DNA of 64,000 nucleotides, from NCBI GenBank assembly GCA_018398815.1, contig CM031604.1, positions 49,675,306-49,739,305 on the forward strand, given 5' to 3'. Both the position numbers and the translations under genes were made by a program. Below, piece after piece: positions 10,892 through 20,105 of the stretch (positions are counted from its first letter, which is position 1; every line of letters begins with the position of its first letter). Below the pieces are notes generated by a model, which saw only the letters and a program-made list of their open reading frames with translations, made no database searches and had not been told where the DNA came from. The DNA is from Conus ventricosus (lineage: Eukaryota; Mollusca; Gastropoda; Neogastropoda; Conidae).

Positions 10892-11275
10892 AACACCTCA
10901 TCCTGGGCGTGTTAAAGCAGGAAAAAGATTAGCGGAGTGGAACAAACAAAAAAAATTAATGTTACAAAATATAGCTCATAATGAAAACATAACGCCGCCA
11001 ACGCCAGAACACGTTGATTCAATGCCAGCTATAAAAACTCCATGTGATTCAAGACCTACAGCGCCAAAGTCTTCATGGAATATTGAACTTAAAACTGTTG
11101 CCATTTTTGGCGCCCTTGCTGCTGCTGGGGCGGTTATTACGGTTATAAAATATATAAAGAATGGCAGCCGAAACAAAAGCAATCAAAAAAATCTGAACCG
11201 CTAAATACAAAAAACAACAGCACGCCAGCACCGCCAATAACAAAAGATCATTTTGATCCATTTCAGATGGAATAA
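10812..11275 (+). pseudogene. Polinton protein with basic region and membrane helix, probable frameshift
   Basis: A 130-codon frame begins inside the end of the preceding gene. It has a Gln/Asn-rich start, a basic segment (HPGRVKAGKRLAEWNKQKK), a proline-rich linker and a membrane helix (VAIFGALAAAGAVITVIKYI, about residues 92-111), then ends at 11,202-11,204 in an Asn/Lys-rich tail. A second frame continues from about 11,163 to a stop at 11,273-11,275 and ends with a proline-rich segment and DHFDPFQME, which looks like the genuine C-terminus. One indel near 11,160 would account for this. Function unknown; a single-pass membrane protein is inferred. Confidence 0.5.
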
Positions 11276-11319
11276 TATTTTAAGAACTTAATTTTAAATT
11301 TTTTTTATAAAAATAGATC
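11276..11319 (+). promoter_or_regulatory. AT-rich box before the small cysteine-rich gene
   Basis: The spacer is A/T-rich and carries TTTTTTTTATAAAAATAG a few bases before the ATG at 11,320, closely resembling the leader of the capsid gene. Confidence 0.4.
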
Positions 11320-11553
11320 ATGGCGTATTATAAAATGATAAAGGCAATAAATAAAGACATGGAGTCTATAAAAGACATTTCCATAGACCAGAATTGTAAT
11401 CAATGCGGTTGCTTCGGATGTAAGAACTTCATTAAGATCTATGCTGACCGATCTTGCGCAGAGAACGCTGAGCAAGATATTCTCAGCGATGACGCGTTTT
11501 TTGAAGCGTGTGTGTACTATATTAGACATCTACTATTTAAGATAAAAACATAG
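11320..11553 (+). CDS. Small cysteine-rich protein at the right end of the Polinton
   Basis: The 77-residue frame contains a cluster CNQCGCFGCK (residues about 26-35) and two more cysteines at about 46 and 64, suggesting metal binding, followed by a hydrophobic helical C-terminus (FFEACVYYIRHLLFKIKT). It starts behind an AT-rich box like those of the other genes. I do not recognise the family. It is the last clear gene before the minisatellite block. Confidence 0.5.
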   Translation: MAYYKMIKAINKDMESIKDISIDQNCNQCGCFGCKNFIKIYADRSCAENAEQDILSDDAFFEACVYYIRHLLFKIKT

Positions 11554-11579
11554 ATTGTATTTTTTTGATAATTATAAGA

Positions 11580-11805
11580 TAACTTGAATAAGAACTTGGT
11601 TGTACTTAGAGGATGACTTAGTTATGATCTTAGGTTAACTTGAGTAAGAACTTGAGGATGACTTCAGTTAAGAACTTAAAAGTGACTTGGGGTGACTTGG
11701 GGATGACTTAAGGACAACTTGAGAATGACTTAAGTAAGAACTTGAGGATGACTTAGAAGTGACTTGGGGTAACTTCAGTTAAGAACTTGTGGATGACTTG
11801 AGTGT
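11580..11805. repeat. Degenerate short tandem array
   Basis: Imperfect copies of units such as AAGAACTTGAGGATGACTT and AGTGACTTGGGGTGACTT recur with variable spacing. Such subrepeats may belong to the Polinton terminal region, but no partner at the left end is available in the window. Confidence 0.7.
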
Positions 11806-11998
11806 GCATGCGCGGGGTGGGGGTGGGGGTGGGGGGACGTGCGTGCGTGGGGTGGGGGTGGGGGGACGTGCGTGCGTGGGGTGGGGGTGGGGGGACGTGC
11901 GTGCGTGGGGTGGGGGTGGGGGGACGTGCGTGCGTGGGGTGGGGGTGGGGGGACGTGCGTGCGTGGGGTGGGGGTGGGGGACGTGCGTGCGTAGGGTA
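11806..11998. repeat. 29-bp G-rich minisatellite, about 6 copies
   Basis: The unit has the form GTGCGTGCGTGGGGTGGGGG followed by TGGGGGGAC and repeats almost perfectly. The G strand has runs of five or six Gs per unit, giving strong G-quadruplex potential. It is open in several frames, but this is a repeat artefact. Confidence 0.9.
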
Positions 11999-12058
11999 GG
12001 ACAAAACACACACAAACAAACAACAAACACAAACAAACAACAAACAAACACACAATAG
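11999..12058. repeat. Simple repeat of CAAACAAACAC type
   Basis: A roughly 50-base A/C tract of AAAC and ACAC units directly follows the G-rich minisatellite. Confidence 0.85.
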
Positions 12059-12418
12059 ACAGGACAGTGCTTGTAAGACTTGGCCTAGTTTGCTGTGCTC
12101 CTCTTTTCTCAACCAGGCTTGCAACTGGCTTTGGCAGAGTTACAGCAGTAATTGCTGTAGCCAAGCTTTTATGGCGGCTCTAATCGCCAGTAGTTAGTAC
12201 ATCCGTCATTGTATATTTGGAGCATTTATATGAAGATAGTGCTGGCCACACACTACTCCTCTCCATACTGGTAGATGTACTAAGGCCTGCCTAACCCTAT
12301 CTAGTTTGTTTGCCAGAACATTCAAAAATCGTTATCCAGTTGCATAAGGGCACACTGCGTTTTTTTAAACAATCAAACAGCCGAAGCAGGGCAGGCGCAA
12401 ATGTCATATGGCAGCAAC
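12059..12418. other. Interval without a recognised gene
   Basis: No convincing reading frame or repeat was seen between the two minisatellites. Confidence 0.5.
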
Positions 12419-12618
12419 CCGTACATGCATGATCGTTACTATATTTAGAGCCACGTCATTTACTATTTTTGAAACCGTACATGCATGATCGTTACTATAT
12501 TTAGAGCCACGTCATTTACTATTTTTGAAACCGTACATGCATGATCGTTACTATATTTAGAGCCACGTCATTTACTATTTTTGAAACCGTACATGCATGA
12601 TCGTTACTATATTTAAAC
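12419..12618. repeat. 56-bp tandem repeat, about 3.6 copies
   Basis: Units starting CCGTACATGCATGATCGTTA begin at 12,419, 12,475, 12,531 and 12,587; the first three are identical and the last is partial. Each unit contains the palindromic ATGCAT and a TATATTTA box. Perfect identity suggests recent expansion. Confidence 0.95.
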
Positions 12619-12675
12619 ACTTGTCTAACCACAGTGTGATACTTCTGTTGTTACGCGCAAACAAGCACTGTATGT

Positions 12676-13530
12676 CTAAGGCTGGGACTGTTGGCGCTCT
12701 GATGTGGGAGGAATATGCTGCGCTTCTGACCAGTACTTTTTGTACTCTTCGATCTGAAGCATCTCTTCGATTTGCTTCAGTTTGCTCATAATATAACTGA
12801 TTGGCAAACCAACGGTGTAAAATCGGGGAAATGCTCAAGCGATTTGGCAACAGCACGCAGTCTACGCGCATGAACATCAGAATAGCCAGTTTTTTCTTCT
12901 AGCCACTGAGCCCACGTTTTTTGTCATCTTTCCTTCTTTTCTTTGTCTCTCCTGCCATTGTTTGCATAAAATCAAAAACTTCCCAAACTGAATGTAAATC
13001 AAGATTTGTTGAACGTTCTGCCTTTTGAGATTTCTCACCCCTTTTTGCAGTCTTTCTACAATGTCTTGTTCAGTTGCTGTTTGAGCTAAATAAGCATCTG
13101 TATAAGCTTCTGTTGATATAGCATGACTAACATCTGCTTGGTTTGAAACAAGATAGTGATGTAAATCACTTGGCGTTGTTGGTTCTACTCTCTTTTTCTT
13201 TCCGCCTTTTTCTTTGAACAAATCTTCCATCTTCCTTTTTGGTTTTTTGGGTAGTCTCATTGGTCCTTCTGTTTTAGCCTTAACTGCTATTGAGGCCATC
13301 TGCTCAAAATATATTCTATTCTCTTCTAGTACATACTGTTCTTCTTCTGTCCATAACGGAGTAGCTTGCTCTTGTTGATCCATACCTTCAGGAAGAATTA
13401 AAGGAGTTTTTTGTTGAGAAAAATCTAACAGTTTTTGATTAGCTGCTAGCGCTTCAGAAATTTCCTGATTTAATTCTTGTGAAGAAGTACTAAATAGTTC
13501 TTCTTCTGAAGAAACACTATCACCCGACAT
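12676..13530 (-). pseudogene. Unidentified nuclear-type protein gene, two homopolymer frameshifts
   Basis: From the ATG at 13,530 a 217-codon frame shows a Ser/Glu/Gln-rich N-terminus, a lysine-rich segment resembling a nuclear localisation signal (PKKPKRKM...KGGKKKRV, about residues 95-115) and a helical region. The frame then shifts at an A6 run (12,917-12,922), continues as WAQWLEEKTGYSDVHARRLR, and shifts again at a C4 run (12,825-12,828) into RFYTVGLPISY and onward to a stop at 12,676-12,678. The segment spanning the shifts resembles the helical DUF3102/KfrA-like fold of phage and plasmid proteins, from memory only. Both breaks lie in homopolymers, so sequencing error is possible. It may be a further Polinton gene or belong to another element. 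Confidence 0.5.
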
Positions 13531-14127
<597 letters not shown>

Positions 14128-14370
14128 TGTAAGTGTACGCGCATGTGTGCGCGGTGTGTCTGTGTGTGTGCGCATACGCACGTATGTCTATGGCTCCAAG
14201 ACTGGCTTCTCCTCCGTGTCTAAATAGAAATATTATTTAAACCCACAAGCAATCCTTCACCACACGGAGGGCAACTTGACCTTAACGGGCTCTCTCTTTG
14301 CTAACAACTCCACGCTGTAATTAACATACCGCGAAGTAATCGGATAGCCTAGTGCACCACAGTGTATATG

Positions 14371-14456
14371 GGCGCGTTCAGCCACGGATGCTTTTCCCCT
14401 ACGTTACTCTATGGGGCGTGTTCAGCCACAGCTACTTTCCCCTACGTTACTCTATG
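14371..14456. repeat. 43-bp tandem duplication
   Basis: Two diverged copies share CGTTCAGCCAC at the start and CCCCTACGTTACTCTATG at the end. Confidence 0.8.
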
Positions 14457-14872
14457 AATACTTTAGTAAATTAGTATTAAAAACAGATAATCCTACACAG
14501 TATGTATGTTTGTAGATAACCGTTATTTTTTGGTTATTGAAGTCTTACTTGTCAGAGAACGGGGAAAGGCGGCTTTTAGGCCACTTTCGCCCAAAAACTT
14601 GGTGGAGGAGCAAGTGAGTTAGAACAGACATTTATCTGTTCTCTGCTCCTTTCCATGGCTACCGATATAGATCCACACGATCCAGTTTTGGTCGCCTTGT
14701 ATAGAATGCCCTGACCCCCCCTCCTCAACCCCCCCCCCTCTCCCCTTGCCTATGGAGAGCCAGAGGACAGGGGTGTGGAGTCTCAGAGGTGTGACCCAAC
14801 GCCAGGGCTCTGGGGATCCTGTTTGCCTCTTTCGATCTCCTGTGCCTCCCGTTCATCCTTCCTGCACAGTGG

Positions 14873-15420
14873 TCAAAAACCTGCTGTCTGTACCGGAGGA
14901 TTGGCGGGAGTTGCACAAGAGCTTCATGGGCTGTATGCCCAAGAAAGAATCTGGCTGGAGAAAATCTCGGACTCTGAGGTCGTGAATTGTCTTGAAAACC
15001 CATCGGGGTGTCAGGATGTTCGCAAGAGTAGGGCACTCATTGAAGGCATGTTGGAACGTTATGTCATTGCTGCATGCACATTTGGTGCACTTGAGTCATC
15101 CTGTGCGCAAGCTCCTCGTGAGTAGAAGGTGTTTTCTGGGATCGAGTCTCTGGGTTAACTTCTTCTTCCCGTGCAGGGGAACGTAAAGCTACCCTTTGCC
15201 TAATATTGGTCTCTGAGGGTCTCCTCTCGTCCACTTTTAACAACTGCTCCAGCATGGTTCCTCATTTCGGTCACTGACAGCCAAGCTTGGTAGGTGTGCC
15301 ATTCTCTGTTGTAGCTTTGGCTGCACGGTCTGCCATGTCACTGCCGTGTGGGACAGGAGCCACACGAATGTCAGGTCCGTGCCCTTACGCCCCTAATCTG
15401 ATGAGCCAGAAAAAGAATCT
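14873..15420 (-). mobile_element. Non-LTR retrotransposon 3' fragment (RNase H end and zinc knuckle)
   Basis: On the minus strand, a broken frame near 15,270-15,390 reads GSDMADRAAKATTENGTP, the typical C-terminal aspartate motif of a LINE RNase H domain. Further on, from about 15,100 to the stop at 14,873-14,875, a frame reads CTKCACSNDITFQHAFNEC, a C-x2-C-x9-H-x4-C knuckle typical of the end of such polyproteins, followed by about 60 residues. Stops and frame changes separate the two blocks, so this is a dead, 5'-truncated copy. I cannot name the clade reliably. Confidence 0.65.
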
Positions 15421-16399
15421 CTCCTCAGCTTGGTGATCACTAAAACGGTTTACCTGTTGGTGCCAGACAGTGATCTACGGGGACTTCAAAGCTTTAAAAC
15501 CCATTCATAAACGGAATTTTCCCTCCAGAAAACAAACATTGGTGACGTTATAACTTCGTAATTGCTTGCTTATTTCTGACAGATTTCAGCCCGATTCTTA
15601 CATGGTCGCCGATAAGGATCACCAGTGAAAAAGGCAAACATGATGCATGAAAACAGATAATAAATTATAAGTTGAGTGCATGCACTCACGCATCGTTGGT
15701 ATCATTACACCGTGGTCTTCTTCTTCTTCTTCCTAAAAAGCTGGTTCACTCAAAAATGAGTAGGTCACCAGCGCGCATGTTAAAAAAAAGAAAATGGGAC
15801 TCAGCCTGTTGGCCCCTGGAGCAAAATTTGTGGTAGACCTTACAATAACCTCGACAAACTGCGATAAACATGATCAACATTGTTTTCAACCCATGTCCTC
15901 TTGTGGCTCACCATTGTCTGGGCTTAGTTTTCTTTCTATCAAAAATGTTTTCATAACAATAGTTGAACCGAATTTGCAACCTCTCGAAGCGTGCAAGTTG
16001 TCGTTATGACGTCACTTTACGGTAACTTCATCATTATACGACATCTCAATTCTGAGAAATTACAATCGACGGGGCTTGGGTTCGTCTGAGTACACTTATT
16101 TGTGGGTAAGTATGGAACGCGTGGTACAATTGTGCTACTGTTGTGGAAAATCCACAGACATTTTACATATTTTTATTTCATTACTTACGTATTTATTTAT
16201 ATATTTTGAATCACCGCTTTGCGATCCGTGGTCTTGTGCGCATGCATCAAATTCTCTGACCCAGAAACCAGAGGTCAAACGAAAAGAATTAAACTGGAAA
16301 CGTTTTTAATAATATTGAATATACACGTTTTGTTCACATTTAAAAGACGAATGAATTGATAGAAAGTACAAATCATCGGAAATTCGGAAAGTAAATCTT
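15421..16399. other. Intergenic interval before UBE2N
   Basis: No gene is recognised. Composition rises in CpG toward the UBE2N start. Short frames are not supported by any recognisable motif. Confidence 0.4.
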
Positions 16400-16521
16400 G
16401 AAGATACGAAACTGTACAGGAAGGTAATCAGTTTCCAACTCGATGTGAATGTACGCCATTTTGGAATTTCCGGCACAGTTCTCGTGCCTTCTACGAAAAG
16501 AGTGGCTAACACACACCCACA
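16400..16521 (+). promoter_or_regulatory. UBE2N: Probable UBE2N core promoter and 5' UTR
   Basis: The 120 bases before the start codon lack a TATA box but contain GCCATTTTGGAA at about 16,454, similar to the YY1-type element near starts of housekeeping genes. The transcription start cannot be fixed from sequence alone. Confidence 0.4.
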
Positions 16522-16548
16522 ATGAGCCTTCCAAGACGCATCGTAAAA
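16522..16548 (+). CDS. UBE2N: UBE2N (Ubc13) exon 1
   Basis: UBE2N is the E2 enzyme that, with a UEV partner (UBE2V1/MMS2), builds Lys63-linked ubiquitin chains for DNA-damage tolerance and innate signalling. Exon 1 encodes the first nine residues, MSLPRRIVK, matching the basic N-terminal helix of the family that contacts E1 and E3; the family usually has one more residue here. The exon ends AAA followed by the donor GTAATT at 16,549, phase 0. The full gene uses exons 16,522-16,548, 24,985-25,086, 35,962-36,106, 40,896-41,036 and 46,985-47,052, giving 160 residues with no interruption. Confidence 0.93.
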
Positions 16549-17796
16549 GTAATTTTATTTTGTTTTGTATGCGTATGTTGTATTACTGTTGAAATTGACG
16601 TTAGGTAGTCGCCATTTTATTGATACTTTGTCACTTGTTACCACAACTCGATTATGTAATGTAACGTTTCCATCTTAGGCCTCCCATAGTTAGTGTGACA
16701 TTTCACTTGTCTGTGACGAGTGAGACGCGAGGGTTAAAGTTTAATAGTTCTATCGGAGTAATTGGTTCTTGACTTTTACTGGTCAGTAACCTTTCGAAAT
16801 TAAATGGAACTGGACAAATCATTGCTAACTAGTTAGAGTGAATGTGCAATATTAGAGATAAGACTTGCAGGAAAAAAGACAACCACCAACTTGTGTATTC
16901 TCACTACACCATCTTTCTTTCCAGGAAATGCGCAAACATGCGTTTTATAGAAACAAGAGGCTAGAAATTATTGTAAGTCTGAGGAGTTGTGGTGTCCAAT
17001 AATTCATAGCACACTGGTAGTGAACATGGCAACTCTGACAAGATATTGTCCAGCGAGTAACTTTGGGCTGTCACGGATGGATGAGAAAATAGTGGGCAGT
17101 ACAATTGTCCTTTGATTGGAGCATGAAAAGTAGTATGTCTTGTGTTCAGATTGGTGAATGAAATAATCAAAATCTTAATCCTCCTACAGTAAGAAGAGCC
17201 TGAAGAGTTAGTCACATTATTTAGGGCCTACTCATTTAGTGTTCTCATTCGTGCTTTTCTCCCCATGCCTCGTGGCTTATGTGGCTGCTAACAAACATAA
17301 AGCCACTCACATTCATGTGATTCCATTGGTAGAAATGTCTTCACTCTTGCAGAAAAGACGCAAAGCAGAACTTCATCTGAATTGGAAGACAGTAAGCCTA
17401 ATGAAAAACAATAGCCAAATTTCAAAGCTCACTGGCATTGGCTGTAAAACATCAGGGAAAAAGTGTGGGTGGTTGACAGTTTACAACATCAGTCAAAGTA
17501 CAGAAAACACCCTGTGGTGAAGCAGCAGTGTACACAAAGCACAATCCTTTGTAGTTTGTGACAAAGTGTGTCCGCTGTGAGCTTGTTAGACAGATAACTC
17601 TTATACTAGGCATGGACTGATAGTTGTCAGTATCATTAAAGAAAGTGTTAGAAGTTTATCCAAGGCTGATTCCAAAAATCAATATCCCAGAGAAAGTGTA
17701 AGTACTGTGTTGACTGCAATCGTATCACTGGAAAACTTTGCAGTTTTGTGTTTTTTTAGCTAACCCATCTTGGTTTCCAACTGATCTTTGCATTGT

Positions 17797-18125
17797 AATG
17801 CTGAACAATTAAGTAGTGGGGGGAAACAAATGCAGGCTAACAATTCTTCTGTCATCATAGTAATGACTTGGCAAAGATTTGAACTTATGAAAAAGAAATT
17901 GAAGATGAAGGAAATGGGAACATAAATTAAGGAAATATATTATAAATATGACAACCCTTCATTAACTGCATGAGGGAACCATTTTAATCCCTCTTGAAGG
18001 TAGATCTATTTGTATTGCCTGCTCGTAGGCCTTTTGTCTGCTGGATCAGACTCATCAGGGAGACAGGGCTGATTGTGTTTGCGCTCTTGGCGTCAAATAG
18101 AGACACACCACAGTCCATGAATCTG
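17797..18125. repeat. First copy of a roughly 330-bp intron duplication
   Basis: The segment from ATGCTGAACAATTAAGTAGT through the CTTGGCGTCAAATAGAGACA region recurs at 18,468-18,800 with scattered substitutions and small indels. It may be a dispersed repeat family or a local duplication. Confidence 0.8.
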
Positions 18126-18467
18126 TGGTGTTCTCACCACCAAGGTTCATAAAAGAATCCAACAGCACCCCCAAAGCAGCCAGTGAAGGGTATTAAATGA
18201 AACAAAACTAAAGTGTGGAGAGGAAAAAAGTTGCTGAAAAACTAAAAAACATTATGCAAACAGTATAAAACGAAGGGGACAGTCTTTGAGCCTATGCTCG
18301 AGGATCCATTCAAGGATGCAAGGGAGATCAAAAGATATGGAACAGTCTGAGTGGTCAGCTCTGCTGTTCGATAACCCAAGCATTGTCTGCGGCTAAGAAT
18401 TGTGCAGAACAACCTTTACTTGGATCTCGTAAGAGACGCAATCTCCTTCACTGATTGACCAAACAAT

Positions 18468-18800
18468 AATGCTGAACAGTTAAGTAGTGATGGAAAACAA
18501 GTGCAGGTTAACAATTCTTCCGTCATTATAGGGGCCAAGTAATGACTCGGCAAAGATTTGAACTTTAAAAGAAAAAAGAAAAAAAAAGTTGAAGATGAAG
18601 GAAATGGGAACATGAATTAAAGAAAAATATGAAAACCCTTCACTAGCTGCATGATGGAACCATGGTAATCCCTCTCAAAGGCAGATCTATTTGTATTGCC
18701 TGCTCCTAGGCCTTTCGTCCGCTGGATCAGGCTCATTAGGGAGACACGGCTGATTTTGTCTGTGCTCTTGGCGTCAAATACTGAATAGAGACACATCACA
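18468..18800. repeat. Second copy of a roughly 330-bp intron duplication
   Basis: It matches 17,797-18,125 in the same orientation, starting ATGCTGAACAGTTAAGTAGT. Differences include a changed A-rich tract and a GAATA insertion before the GAGACACA segment. Confidence 0.8.
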
Positions 18801-20017
18801 GTCCATAATTGTTTGCATTTTATAACATATTGATAAAATGATATCATCTAAACAACACAGATCGACGCATTCACAACAACAACAGCAACAGAATCAATTG
18901 TGACTTTTTTTTTTAAAGACATTTGTATACATTGGACATGTTCAGACAAAGACAATGCCATTGTTTTGTGAGTATTTTCAGTAAACCATAAATCCAGTTT
19001 GGTAAGCACAAGGAAGAGGAGAACCTGAGGAGTTATTTTGTAGAAATGTCAGCTTTTTCTTACAACTGCATCCATTGTACACTGAAAATTGGAGTTCTTC
19101 AACTGGAAAGGGGGGGGGGGGGGGGGGAGTGAGTGGATGGAGAAGGGAGAACTGGGATATATTTTTAGGCCAAGACTAGTCTGGTTTTAAAATGCATACG
19201 GTTTTCGTGTCACAAAAACTGTCCAAACTGCATAAGAACTTGGCTGACTTCATTAGAAAATTTTAAGAGACAGCATGTGAATAAATGTGATTTTATTATC
19301 ATTGCCATTATTATTTTTTATTGGTATGAAGAAAGTGCTTGCATTTCAGTTGTGGACACCATTTCCTGCTTTGGGCCATATATCTGAATTGAAACTTGTA
19401 CTGTGTTTTTTTAGCGAAAGAAAATTGTACTTTTAATAGAATTCAGCTTTGAAGAGAAGCTGAAAGCTAATCATGTGATGGAATTGGCAGCAAACAAAAT
19501 GCTCATCTCATCACAGGCAGCAGAAGGTTGACCTCGACAGGTGGTAGAGAGCGCACTGGGTAGATGAGACAGTACCAAAAGGCGGTGGTGAAAGCAGAGG
19601 TTCTTTTTGATCAGTTAACAACCTTCTTGTATGTGTTTCTTTTGTAAACTCATTTTCGTTTGTTTGGTAAGCTCATTTAGAAGACATCATTAAAAAAAAA
19701 ACCAACAACTGAAAAATTAATCAACTGAAATAGTGAAAAGGTCAGTAATTACTTTTTTATGTTGTAGATTTCAAATTTGAGAACATGCTATTTGAAAGAG
19801 ATCAACATTTTTCATCTGTTCTAAGATTGTACAGAAGAAAGATTTTTAACAAAATTTACAGTGTGCTTTTAGACTGTATTTTTAAAGGGTTGTGTGAATG
19901 TATGTGTCAAGGTCAGTACAACCATGAGTTAATCTGACAATAAATTGGTTTCAGTCGGTCAGTATGTGTCATGTGTAGGTGTGTGTGTGACTGGGTTATT
20001 GTGTGTGTGTTTTAAAG

Positions 20018-20105
20018 ACTTGTGAGTTGACTTCAATGCAGTGACAGCCCTTGTGTGTCCCTTTGCGGCCAGCTGGGCTATAACTGAAGCAACTTTACCT
20101 TATCT
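20018..20105 (+). mobile_element. Short LINE-mobilised repeat, diverged copy
   Basis: It shares the core CCCTTTGCGG...GCTGGGCTATAA and a TTACCTTATCT tail with the cleaner copies at 25,469, 43,815 and 62,855, and extends as far 5' as the longest of them. Confidence 0.75.

Larger units (their letters stand above)
1..11553. mobile_element. Polinton/Maverick (adintovirus-like) element, right-hand part
   Basis: This block has the gene set of a Polinton, a large self-synthesising DNA transposon related to adintoviruses: a jelly-roll major capsid protein remnant, a protein-primed type B DNA polymerase, a retroviral-type integrase and several small conserved proteins. Genes lie on both strands, are tightly packed and are separated by short AT-rich spacers. 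Window base 1 falls inside a reading frame, so the left terminal repeat and the missing modules (packaging ATPase, adenain-type protease) would lie outside. No terminal inverted repeat was identified, so the right boundary is approximate: the last clear gene ends at 11,553, and repeats plus the gene at 12,676-13,530 might still belong. Family assignments for the small genes rest on recalled similarity, not on a search. Confidence 0.85.

Noticed and set aside
11753..12164. Proline/histidine-rich and glycine-rich frames on both strands
   Set aside because: They derive from the 29-bp G-rich minisatellite and the adjoining A/C repeat.
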